From positions 1 to 11,668 of the forward strand of contig SLHN01000203.1 in NCBI GenBank assembly GCA_007136145.1: a stretch of DNA of 11,668 nucleotides. Direction: 5' to 3'. The translations under genes and the position numbers were made by a program. The notes below the pieces were generated by a model that was not told the origin of the DNA, searched no databases, and saw nothing but the letters and a program-made list of their open reading frames with translations. How positions within the stretch are numbered: the stretch's first letter is position 1; every line of letters starts with the position of its first letter. This document shows positions 6,401 through 11,668 of the stretch, piece by piece. This DNA is from Thioalkalivibrio sp. (GTDB taxonomy: Bacteria > Pseudomonadota > Gammaproteobacteria > Ectothiorhodospirales > Ectothiorhodospiraceae).

Positions 6401-6549
6401 CGACCGGCCCACGCTGCAGCAACGGGGGACGGCAGGGGTCTACCTTCACGCAAACCGCCGGTGAGCTCGCGACCCGTTCGTGACCTCGAACGCTGACGCC
6501 ACGAAAGCACCGCAGGAAACCCGAGCCCCGGCGCCCTGTCCACGCGGCA

Positions 6550-7692
6550 TCAATCCCTTCGTGGCTTCAGCAAGATAGGGGTGTGGAACACGGCGAAGAC
6601 GCCGAACGCGGTGGTCCAGAGCAGTGCCGAGGCAATCAGCAACCACCCCGAGACGGGGTAGAACGTCATGCCCAGGCGCGCGATCGCGGCCAGCGTGATC
6701 AGGCCGAAGGCGAAAGCCATCACCGGGTGTGCTTCCAGGGGGCGCCCCGTATGGCCGAGAGAAACGCGGGCCATCATGCCGAGAGTGAGCCCGCCAAGCG
6801 CGCCAGCCATCAGTGCATGCAAACCCGCGGACCAGCCGATCGGTGCGCCGAGCAGATGCGCGCCCTGCAGTGCGAAACCGATGGGCAGCCACAGATACCC
6901 AAGATGCAGCACCCAGAGCAGCGGCACACGCCAGGTGCCCCAGGGATTCCAGGCGAAAAGCCGCGCCAAGTTCAACGCGGCAGCGGCGAGCAGCAGTGGT
7001 GCGAGTGCCGGACTCTTGCCCAGCCACAGGAATGCGGGCAGCACGGCGAAGGTGACCGCGAGTGTTGTCCAGTCCAGCCAGGGCCACTGCCGCACGCGCA
7101 GCTTCGGGAGCCGCCGACCGGTGAAATAGGGGATCACCCTGCCCCCCATGAAGACCAGAAGCAGCGCCACCAGGTACACGGTTGCCTGCAGCGCGGTGGT
7201 GCCGGTACCCCGGACAACTCCATGCAATTCGAGGTGGATGACCAGATTCAGCAACGTGAATCCGGCCAGGACTGGCAGGAGGATATAATTGTTGCGGTTA
7301 CGCGCCCGAATCAGAACCCGCGCGAGCATCCACCCCAGCAGCGGGAAGAACACGAGATCGACGATGCTCGTCAACCACAGCGGGACGACTCCGGGGAACA
7401 GAAAGCCGAGGCGCGCGGCAAGCCAGAGCAGGACGAGACCGGCCAAACTCCCCGGTGTACTCGATTGCAGGCCGGTCCAGTTCTGCGAGGCCGTCAGCAG
7501 GAAACCCGCGATCACCGCCCCGGCGAAGCCGAACAGCATCTCGTGCCCGTGCCAGAGGATCGGGTTAAGGGCTCCCAGCGATGGGAACCCCTTCAGCAGG
7601 TAGATGATCCAGATCAGCATCCATGCAGCGGCAAACCAGCCTGCGGCGAGGAAGAACGGGCGAAACGCGATCGCAAACAGGGTCCGAAGCAT
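6550..7692 (-). CDS. nnrS: NnrS family multi-pass membrane protein (NO stress/denitrification-associated)
   Basis: NnrS proteins are haem- and copper-containing inner-membrane proteins, linked in other bacteria to nitric oxide tolerance and often controlled by NO- or O2-responsive CRP/FNR regulators. This one has 380 residues and about twelve hydrophobic segments. Diagnostic motifs are present: FRPFFLAAGWFA at the N-terminus, LWHGHEMLFGFAGAVIAGFL at residues 47-66 (His48 and His50 candidate metal ligands), QNWTG, and LHALMAGALGGLTLGMMARV near the C-terminal third, with SLGHTGRPL. The length is normal for the family. No strong Shine-Dalgarno precedes the ATG at 7692, so the exact start is less certain than the frame. 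It lies downstream of ubiUVT on the same strand, but a hairpin and an FNR-like box in the 320-base gap suggest its own promoter. Confidence 0.93.
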   Translation of the reverse strand: MLRTLFAIAFRPFFLAAGWFAAAWMLIWIIYLLKGFPSLGALNPILWHGHEMLFGFAGAVIAGFLLTASQNWTGLQSSTPGSLAGLVLLWLAARLGFLFPGVVPLWLTSIVDLVFFPLLGWMLARVLIRARNRNNYILLPVLAGFTLLNLVIHLELHGVVRGTGTTALQATVYLVALLLVFMGGRVIPYFTGRRLPKLRVRQWPWLDWTTLAVTFAVLPAFLWLGKSPALAPLLLAAAALNLARLFAWNPWGTWRVPLLWVLHLGYLWLPIGFALQGAHLLGAPIGWSAGLHALMAGALGGLTLGMMARVSLGHTGRPLEAHPVMAFAFGLITLAAIARLGMTFYPVSGWLLIASALLWTTAFGVFAVFHTPILLKPRRD

Positions 7693-7832
7693 GATCAGGT
7701 ATAGCTCTCAACTAGCGTGAAAGTCGCGCGCGGCGCACTGCTGATCCCATCCACCTGCGTGCGGAAGAGGGCTGGAGAGTGGGAGCGCCGCGCCTCCAGT
7801 CGCGATGGTCCGAAAATGCATCGCCTTTGTCC

Positions 7833-7846
7833 TTGATGCAGGACAA
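7833..7846. promoter_or_regulatory. FNR/DNR-like box upstream of nnrS
   Basis: TTGATgcagGACAA matches the FNR/ANR/DNR consensus TTGAT-N4-ATCAA at eight of ten positions. It overlaps a perfect inverted repeat, TTGTCC/GGACAA (7827-7832, 7841-7846). If it activates nnrS from the usual -41.5 position, transcription would begin near 7798, with a weak -10 (GACCAT) and a leader of about 105 bases. No plus-strand gene lies downstream, so nnrS is the only sensible target. Confidence 0.45.
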
Positions 7847-7856
7847 GCTGGTTAAG

Positions 7857-7877
7857 CGCAAGCGGTCATCGCTTGCG
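7857..7877. terminator. Strong hairpin between ubiT and nnrS, possible terminator
   Basis: CGCAAGCG (7857-7864) and CGCTTGCG (7870-7877) form a perfect 8-bp, GC-rich stem with a 5-base loop. Lying after ubiT and its repeat and before the FNR-like box of nnrS, it is well placed to stop or attenuate read-through, but no U-tract follows on either strand, so it is not a canonical intrinsic terminator. Confidence 0.4.
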
Positions 7878-7896
7878 GCCACCCCGGTGATGGAAG

Positions 7897-7999
7897 GCGT
7901 AGGTTGCCAATGGGCGCAGCGAATTGCACCGTTCGAGGCCCTGGGGGCCGGCCAGCGTGGTGTCGGTGCGGTTCGGCTTCGCCTCACGGCACCCTACGC
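7897..7999 (+). repeat. Dispersed repeat with inverted ends, copy 1
   Basis: A 103-base element bounded by GCGTAGGTTGCC (7897-7908) and GGCACCCTACGC (7988-7999), which are inverted with one mismatch in twelve. Its 27-base core at 7905-7931 matches copy 2 with two mismatches, and a second block at 7955-7986 matches with six in 32. It ends 13 bases past the ubiT stop. No transposase is present, so it resembles a MITE or REP-like non-autonomous repeat. Confidence 0.7.
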
Positions 8000-8012
8000 A
8001 GATTCTTTCACG

Positions 8013-8507
8013 CTAACGCCCGGCCGGGGACCTCCGGCTCTGCGCTCCGTCGGCAATCTGGCCCAGGAATCGCCGGGGCAGCGCGGGGATTGCGTCAAGA
8101 TCGATGGTGTCCAGGACGTTCTTCACCGCAAGCCCCAGTTCTGTATCGCCGCTCAGTCGTAACCGGCGGTGGAAGAAAAGTGTGTCGGGGTCTACATGTC
8201 CCGCGGCCAGAAGCAGCAGATCCTCGCACGTGGCCGAGATGGTCACCTGCGCCAACCCGGCTTCGGCACCGCGAAGCCTCCCCTCCCGCAACGTGAGGCG
8301 AATGCTCAGGTCGGGATCGGTAATCCGGATGGCGAGAATGCGTCCTTCCAGAAGATCCAGCGAACCGTCGTCGATCGCCTCGGCGAGCAGATGCTGCGCG
8401 ACCCGGGCCACCAAGGCCTCCAGCATTGGCGGCGGCAACCACTCGATCGGCCGCAACAATAACCGGGCGGACGGCTGCGGCGGCAATCGGAGGAGAGTCA
8501 GGCACAT
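8013..8507 (-). CDS. ubiT: UbiT, SCP2-domain accessory factor for O2-independent ubiquinone synthesis
   Basis: UbiT is an SCP2 (sterol carrier protein 2) lipid-binding protein that, in E. coli, works with UbiU and UbiV to make ubiquinone without oxygen. It probably holds the hydrophobic prenylated intermediates. The 164-residue product has an SCP2 domain at about 30-137, including SLDLLEGRILAIRITDPDLS, AQVTISATCEDLLLLAAGHV and the strong family signature LFFHRRLRLSGDTELGLAVK. Length is close to the E. coli protein. I chose the ATG at 8507, 16 bases after the ubiV stop, because family similarity begins there; the site in front is a plain G-run, so the start is moderately sure. It is the last gene of the ubiU-ubiV-ubiT operon, whereas in E. 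coli ubiT is divergent from ubiUV. Confidence 0.92.
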   Translation of the reverse strand: MCLTLLRLPPQPSARLLLRPIEWLPPPMLEALVARVAQHLLAEAIDDGSLDLLEGRILAIRITDPDLSIRLTLREGRLRGAEAGLAQVTISATCEDLLLLAAGHVDPDTLFFHRRLRLSGDTELGLAVKNVLDTIDLDAIPALPRRFLGQIADGAQSRRSPAGR

Positions 8508-8523
8508 GGCCTTGGCCCCCGGC

Positions 8524-9453
8524 TCATTTGGCGAGCCTGGCGCGCACCATCCCCGGTTCGGCATACCAGTAGCCGTTACAAATCGGCCCCGGACGCTCGC
8601 AGCGTGAAGCCAGCGCGGCCCCATCTCCCAGGATCGCCCGGCGCAGCGCATGAATCGACTCCAGGGTACCTTGTGGCATCGGGCTCAGACGCAGAATATC
8701 GGCTCCCGCGTCGACAACATCGCGCCACACCGGCAGCAAGTCACAGATCAGGCCCGACTGTACCTGGATGCCGTTGAGATTGAGGAAACGATCCCCCTCG
8801 CGTGTGTTCACCGGGAGGCCTGTGGGGTAGTCGAGGCAGAGCAGGTTGCATTGGTCCTTCGGCCGATCGTGGTATCGGGCCGCGAAGCACCTTGCCGACC
8901 AAGCCAGTGGAAGATGTCCGTAGGCGAAGACCTCAGTCTCGACATCCGCAAGTTTCGCTTCCGCCCGGATGCCTTTCAGCGCTTCACGACCGAGCTCCAC
9001 TGGCAGCACCCAGCGCCTCAGCCCGAGGCGGTGGTAGTGGCGCAACGTTGCGCCATTGTAAATATTCATCGACGGCCCGGTGGCAAACGGCAGGCCGAGT
9101 TCGCGCAGAATCCGCACGGCGGCGACATCATTCGCCTCCACCATGAATTCACCGTTTTCGCAGAAACGGCGCACCACACCCATTTCCGAACGTGCCTCGA
9201 TCACGGTGAATGTGGATAACACGACTTCCTTGCCAGCCGCGGCCAGCTCCCGGCCCAGGGCGATCCAGTCTTCCGGTCGCAGCGCGCGCCTTTTCGCGCA
9301 CACGGTCTCGCCGAGATACACGATGTCCACGGGGCTTCCGGAGATCTCCGCATAGAAGCGCTCGACACTGTCTTTTTGCCAAAAGTATTGGCACGGCCCT
9401 ACCGACAACCGCGGGGCCTTCGATGGAGTACTGGTTTCGGGATTCATTGCCAT
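8524..9453 (-). CDS. ubiV: UbiV, U32-family [4Fe-4S] subunit of O2-independent ubiquinone hydroxylation
   Basis: UbiV forms a heterodimer with UbiU; in E. coli each binds a [4Fe-4S] cluster and the complex is needed for anaerobic ring hydroxylations, with prephenate as the reported oxygen source. The 309-residue product belongs to the peptidase U32 family but is not expected to be a protease. The N-terminus SVGPCQYFWQKDSVERFYAE and VYLGETVCAKRRALRPEDW are typical. Predicted cluster ligands are Cys52, Cys189 (SARCFA), Cys202 and Cys206 (QCNLLCLDYP), in the same pattern as the four in E. coli UbiV. The start at 9453 overlaps the ubiU end by ten bases, with GGAG 13 bases upstream; the ATG at 9447 (ATGA overlap with the ubiU stop) is the alternative. 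Translational coupling to ubiU is likely. Confidence 0.95.
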   Translation of the reverse strand: MAMNPETSTPSKAPRLSVGPCQYFWQKDSVERFYAEISGSPVDIVYLGETVCAKRRALRPEDWIALGRELAAAGKEVVLSTFTVIEARSEMGVVRRFCENGEFMVEANDVAAVRILRELGLPFATGPSMNIYNGATLRHYHRLGLRRWVLPVELGREALKGIRAEAKLADVETEVFAYGHLPLAWSARCFAARYHDRPKDQCNLLCLDYPTGLPVNTREGDRFLNLNGIQVQSGLICDLLPVWRDVVDAGADILRLSPMPQGTLESIHALRRAILGDGAALASRCERPGPICNGYWYAEPGMVRARLAK

Positions 9454-10442
9454 GGCCGGTGGTAAGCTCCAAGGGTCGTCTGGCTGCCTTCGGACAGTTC
9501 GGCCAGCGTCCGCTGCCAGGCGTCCGCCGGACGGAACGTCGCCCGATCCGCCAAGCAGGCATCGATCGCCGCGCGCCAGACCGAGGTGACCTGCCCGACA
9601 TACGCCGGGCTGCGCTGCCGCCCTTCGAGCTTGAGCGCCGCGACCCCTGCATCGAACAGTGCCGGCAACAGTTCCAGCGTATTCAGGCTGGTGGGTTCTT
9701 CCAGAATGTGCCCGAGGCGATCGCCGACCCGGAACCGGCCCTTGCACAGGGTTGGATAGCCGGCGCGTTCGCCCGGCGCGAAACGATCGATCAGTAGCCC
9801 GTTGAGGCGTGTCTCCAGGCTGCCGTCGGGAAAATCCTCCCAGCGGACGTGCGCGGCCGGCGAGCAGGCGCCGACCGTGTTCGGGGATTCACCGGTCGCA
9901 TAAGACGACAGCAGGCAGCGGCCCTCGGCCATGATGCACAGGGAACCAAAACCGAACACCTCGATCTCCACGTCGGTGTCCTCGACCAGCGCCGCGACCT
10001 GGCCCAGCGACAACACCCGCGGCACCACCGCCCGCCGGATACCGAATTCCTGGCGGTAGAATGCCAGTGCCTCGGCACTCGTGGCCGAGGCCTGTACCGA
10101 TAGATGCCGGGGCAGATCCGGGTAGCGATCGGCGGCGTAGCCAAGAACCCCGGCATCGGCGACGATCACGGCGTTCACCCCCAGCGCGGCCGCCTGATCG
10201 ACAGCGGCGGTCCACTGCTTCCAGCCCTTTGGCTGCGGATAGGTGTTGATGGCCATCAGCACCCTGCGGCCGCGCCCCTGCGCATACTCGATACCCTGTG
10301 CCAACGACCGGGCCGTGAAGTTCAGGCCCGCGAAATGGCGTGCGCTGGTAGCATCCTTCAGACCGACATACACGCTGTCCGCGCCCGACTCAACTGCTGC
10401 TCGCAGTGCGGGAAGGCTTCCCGCCGGAGAGACAAGTTCCAT
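9444..10442 (-). CDS. ubiU: UbiU, U32-family [4Fe-4S] subunit of O2-independent ubiquinone hydroxylation
   Basis: UbiU is the partner of UbiV in the oxygen-independent ubiquinone pathway. The 332-residue protein is nearly the same length as E. coli UbiU and begins MELVSPAGSLPALRAAVESG, then VYVGLKDATSARHFAGLNFT, both hallmark sequences. Predicted [4Fe-4S] ligands are Cys169 and Cys176 (LCIMAEGRCLLSSY), Cys193 (GACSPA) and Cys233 (YPTLCKGRF), which correspond almost position for position to the four known in E. coli. The U32 segment KLEGRQRSPAYV lies near the C-terminus. The ATG at 10442 is chosen for CCGGAG seven bases upstream and family match; a longer frame upstream runs through the FNR-like box and is spurious. 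It is the first gene of the ubiUVT operon. Confidence 0.96.
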   Translation of the reverse strand: MELVSPAGSLPALRAAVESGADSVYVGLKDATSARHFAGLNFTARSLAQGIEYAQGRGRRVLMAINTYPQPKGWKQWTAAVDQAAALGVNAVIVADAGVLGYAADRYPDLPRHLSVQASATSAEALAFYRQEFGIRRAVVPRVLSLGQVAALVEDTDVEIEVFGFGSLCIMAEGRCLLSSYATGESPNTVGACSPAAHVRWEDFPDGSLETRLNGLLIDRFAPGERAGYPTLCKGRFRVGDRLGHILEEPTSLNTLELLPALFDAGVAALKLEGRQRSPAYVGQVTSVWRAAIDACLADRATFRPADAWQRTLAELSEGSQTTLGAYHRPWQ

Positions 10443-10497
10443 GCAACGACTCCGGTAGTGCGCGCCCCGAGTTTGCAACACCCGAGGAGCGAAAAAC

Positions 10498-10511
10498 TTG
10501 ATTCTGGTCAA
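10498..10511. promoter_or_regulatory. FNR/ANR box upstream of ubiU
   Basis: TTGATtctgGTCAA matches TTGAT-N4-ATCAA at nine of ten positions, centred 62.5 bases before the ubiU start codon, a normal place for activation of an anaerobic gene. Anaerobic control of ubiUV by Fnr is known in E. coli, so oxygen-responsive activation of this operon is a reasonable inference. Confidence 0.75.
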
Positions 10512-10605
10512 CTGTTCGGCATTCTGATCGAGGCCGCACTTCTCGAATCGACAGGCGAGGCCCTTGTTCCGCAAACCAGCCCTTGTTCACCGAAAAAGCG
10601 TGTCC

Positions 10606-10716
10606 CGTGGGGTGGCATGAGGCGGGGCCGAGTCACACCGATACCACGCCGGCCCGCTTACCCAGGCTCCCGCGCCTCGGGCGGCGCAATTCGCTGCGCT
10701 CATTGGCACCCTACCC
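10606..10716 (-). repeat. Dispersed repeat with inverted ends, copy 2
   Basis: Reverse-orientation copy of the 7897-7999 repeat. Its core at 10682-10708 matches the copy 1 core with two mismatches in 27, and its 10618-10649 block matches 7955-7986 with six in 32. The middle is a little longer and divergent. Its own ends (CGTGGGGTGGCA and the complement of TAGGGTGCCA) are imperfectly inverted. The 8-mer GTGTCCCG flanks it at 10600-10607 and 10731-10738, perhaps a target duplication, perhaps chance. Confidence 0.7.
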
Positions 10717-10777
10717 CTCCATCGGTGTGTGTGTCCCGGGATGGCCGCTTCCGGGGTAATCGTGACCCTCGGGCGAC

Positions 10778-11551
10778 CTATTGCACCAGCGGCGTCTCGG
10801 TGCCTTCGAGGTCGATGCCCTCGATGCGGGCGTCACCGACCAGGCGTTGCAGGTACTGCGCGACCGCACGGCGCAATACGTGCTGTTCCATGTATTCGGC
10901 AACCTGGGACCGTACGGCGTCGAACGGTAGCGGTTCCCCGCCCTCGCGCGCGCGCAGATGAACCAGGTGCACGCCGTAGCGGGTTTCCAGCGGACGCGAC
11001 GCGATCTCTCCGATCGCCAGCCGGTCCAGGGCCTTCTCGAATTCAGGCACCGTCTGCCCGCGAGTGACCGGGCCAAGGTCGCCACCCTGTTCCCGCGACG
11101 GGCAGGCCGAGTACTTCATCGCCATGGCGATGAACAGCCCGGCATCGGTACCGATCTGCGTCAACAGCGCCTCGGCTTGCGCGAGCGCCGCCCGCCTGGC
11201 TTCATGGTCATTCGGTGCCGCGGGTAGCAGCACATGCGAGACGTGGTACACCACCGGGCCGCGAAAGTTCTCCTGGTGGGTCTCGTAGTAACGGCGACAC
11301 GCCGGCTCGTCCGCCTGCGGGATCTGGATCGCCTGGTCCATCAGTTCCTGGATCAGGCTTTCTTCCGGGTCCGCCGCATCCGGAGCCGGACTGATCTCGC
11401 CGCGCCGGGCCTCCTGCAACAGCAGCTCGCGGATCACCAGAGCCCGGGCCGCCTGGTACTGCGCGGCATCAGGGGTTCCGGCAGGGTGATACTGCATTTC
11501 GCGATGGATCGCCTCGTCGGGGATCTCCACGCCATTCACGGATATGGTCAT
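10778..11551 (-). CDS. PpiC-type peptidyl-prolyl cis-trans isomerase (parvulin), NifM-like
   Basis: The product is a 257-residue peptidyl-prolyl isomerase without signal peptide or membrane anchor, so it probably acts in the cytoplasm, like NifM. The N-terminal ~95 residues are a helical chaperone-like region beginning ISVNGVEIPDEAIHREMQYH. The parvulin domain spans about 100-200: VVYHVSHVLLPAA, FIAMAMKYSACPSREQGGDL, GPVTRGQTVPEFEKALDRL and TRYGVHLVHLRAREGGEPLP, all standard parvulin segments. AGGAG lies ten bases before the ATG at 11551, and the stop of the upstream gene is 26 bases away, so the two are probably co-transcribed. In Pseudomonas a similar isomerase follows narGHJI, and help in nitrate reductase folding or assembly has been suggested; no nar gene is visible here, so that link is inference. 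Confidence 0.9.
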   Translation of the reverse strand: MTISVNGVEIPDEAIHREMQYHPAGTPDAAQYQAARALVIRELLLQEARRGEISPAPDAADPEESLIQELMDQAIQIPQADEPACRRYYETHQENFRGPVVYHVSHVLLPAAPNDHEARRAALAQAEALLTQIGTDAGLFIAMAMKYSACPSREQGGDLGPVTRGQTVPEFEKALDRLAIGEIASRPLETRYGVHLVHLRAREGGEPLPFDAVRSQVAEYMEQHVLRRAVAQYLQRLVGDARIEGIDLEGTETPLVQ

Positions 11552-11577
11552 CTCGTCGTGTCTCCTCGGAGGTTCGC

Positions 11578-11668
11578 TCAGCCGGTGCTCCAGGCACGGG
11601 GTCGGCGCATGCCCGCGATTCGGCAGGCCTGCTTCACGTAGCCATAGGGGAACAACTCGAACAGGTGG
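11578..11668 (-). CDS. C-terminal end of an unidentified gene (partial)
   Basis: Reading in from the right edge, the minus strand encodes 29 residues, HLFELFPYGYVKQACRIAGM then RRPRAWSTG, ending in TGA at 11580-11578. The codon choice and composition look like a genuine C-terminus, and the stop lies 26 bases before ppiC with that gene's ribosome site in the gap, which suggests one operon. It does not look like the C-terminus of NarI, the usual neighbour in Pseudomonas. I cannot name the family. Confidence 0.6.
   Translation of the reverse strand, partial: HLFELFPYGYVKQACRIAGMRRPRAWSTG

Larger units (their letters stand above)
10443..10777 (-). promoter_or_regulatory. Non-coding spacer with the ubiUVT promoter region
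   Basis: This 335-base gap between ppiC and ubiU has no credible gene. From ubiU outward it holds the ribosome site, an FNR-like box (10498-10511), a 10-base direct repeat GCCCTTGTTC at 10560-10569 and 10579-10588, and repeat copy 2 (10606-10716). With the box at the usual -41.5, transcription would start near 10463, with a weak -10 (CAAACT, 10475-10470) and a short leader of about 20 bases. Confidence 0.55.

Noticed and set aside
6401..6549. Bidirectional terminator between the convergent Uma2 and nnrS genes
   Set aside because: Expected from the layout, but only the short palindrome GCTGCAGC and weak GC-rich pairings are visible, with no U-tract.
6583..7704. 373-codon plus-strand open frame opposite nnrS
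   Set aside because: Its composition is highly charged and Gln/Arg/Pro-rich with no motifs, while the opposite strand encodes an unmistakable NnrS protein.
7693..7726. Promoter immediately before nnrS using TATACC as -10
   Set aside because: No matching -35 at suitable spacing, and the start point would fall at or inside the start codon region; the FNR-like box further upstream is a better candidate.
7712..7987. Minus-strand open frame across the ubiT-nnrS gap
   Set aside because: It is a translation of repeat copy 1 (the AIRCAHW string also appears from copy 2), has no ribosome site and covers the FNR-like box and hairpin.
10104..10961. Long plus-strand open frame over ubiU, the spacer and ppiC
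   Set aside because: It is a shadow of two well-identified minus-strand genes in GC-rich DNA and contains repeat copy 2; no family motifs.

Overview
The window is GC-rich DNA from what looks like a facultatively anaerobic, nitrate- or NO-handling proteobacterium. A denitrifying gammaproteobacterium such as a Thioalkalivibrio or Ectothiorhodospira relative is my guess from gene content only. The main evidence is the O2-independent ubiquinone cassette ubiU-ubiV-ubiT, an nnrS gene, a NifM-like parvulin of the kind often found beside nitrate reductase operons, and FNR/ANR/DNR-type boxes in front of ubiU and, more weakly, nnrS.

Left part (1-2900), all genes on the minus strand: the N-terminal part of an alpha/beta hydrolase running off the left edge; an unsecreted, endolysin-like protein with two peptidoglycan-binding repeats and an M15 peptidase domain; a Uma2-family nuclease-like protein; and a small FmdB-like zinc-ribbon relative with a good promoter.

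Middle part (about 2950-6400) is an accessory, decaying region. It holds an unrecognised gene broken by one in-frame TGA, an intact hicA-hicB toxin-antitoxin pair, and a run of gene debris. The hicAB promoter carries a perfect inverted repeat inside its spacer and may give a leaderless hicA mRNA. The debris comprises a frameshifted and truncated N-terminus resembling TRAFs-binding/TPR (DUF4071-like) proteins, and a SNF2 helicase remnant lacking its N-terminus and most of its second helicase domain. A possible C-terminal scrap of another protein follows. The region ends with a second, plus-strand Uma2 gene. The two Uma2 genes bracket this region.

Right part (6550-11668), all minus strand, is an anaerobic metabolism block. 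Upstream to downstream it reads: the last 29 codons of an unidentified gene, ppiC (NifM-like), a non-coding spacer, ubiU, ubiV and ubiT (overlapping or closely spaced, one operon), a second spacer, then nnrS. UbiU and UbiV carry the four cysteines each that bind [4Fe-4S] clusters in E. coli, and UbiT has the SCP2 domain; together they would allow ubiquinone hydroxylation without O2. The spacers on both sides of ubiUVT each contain one copy of a 100-110 bp dispersed repeat with inverted ends, in opposite orientation. FNR-like boxes lie just promoter-proximal to ubiU and nnrS, so low oxygen probably switches on both units.

I found no rRNA, tRNA, CRISPR array or intact insertion sequence. The nearest things to something undescribed are the repeat pair framing ubiUVT and the hicAB promoter design.
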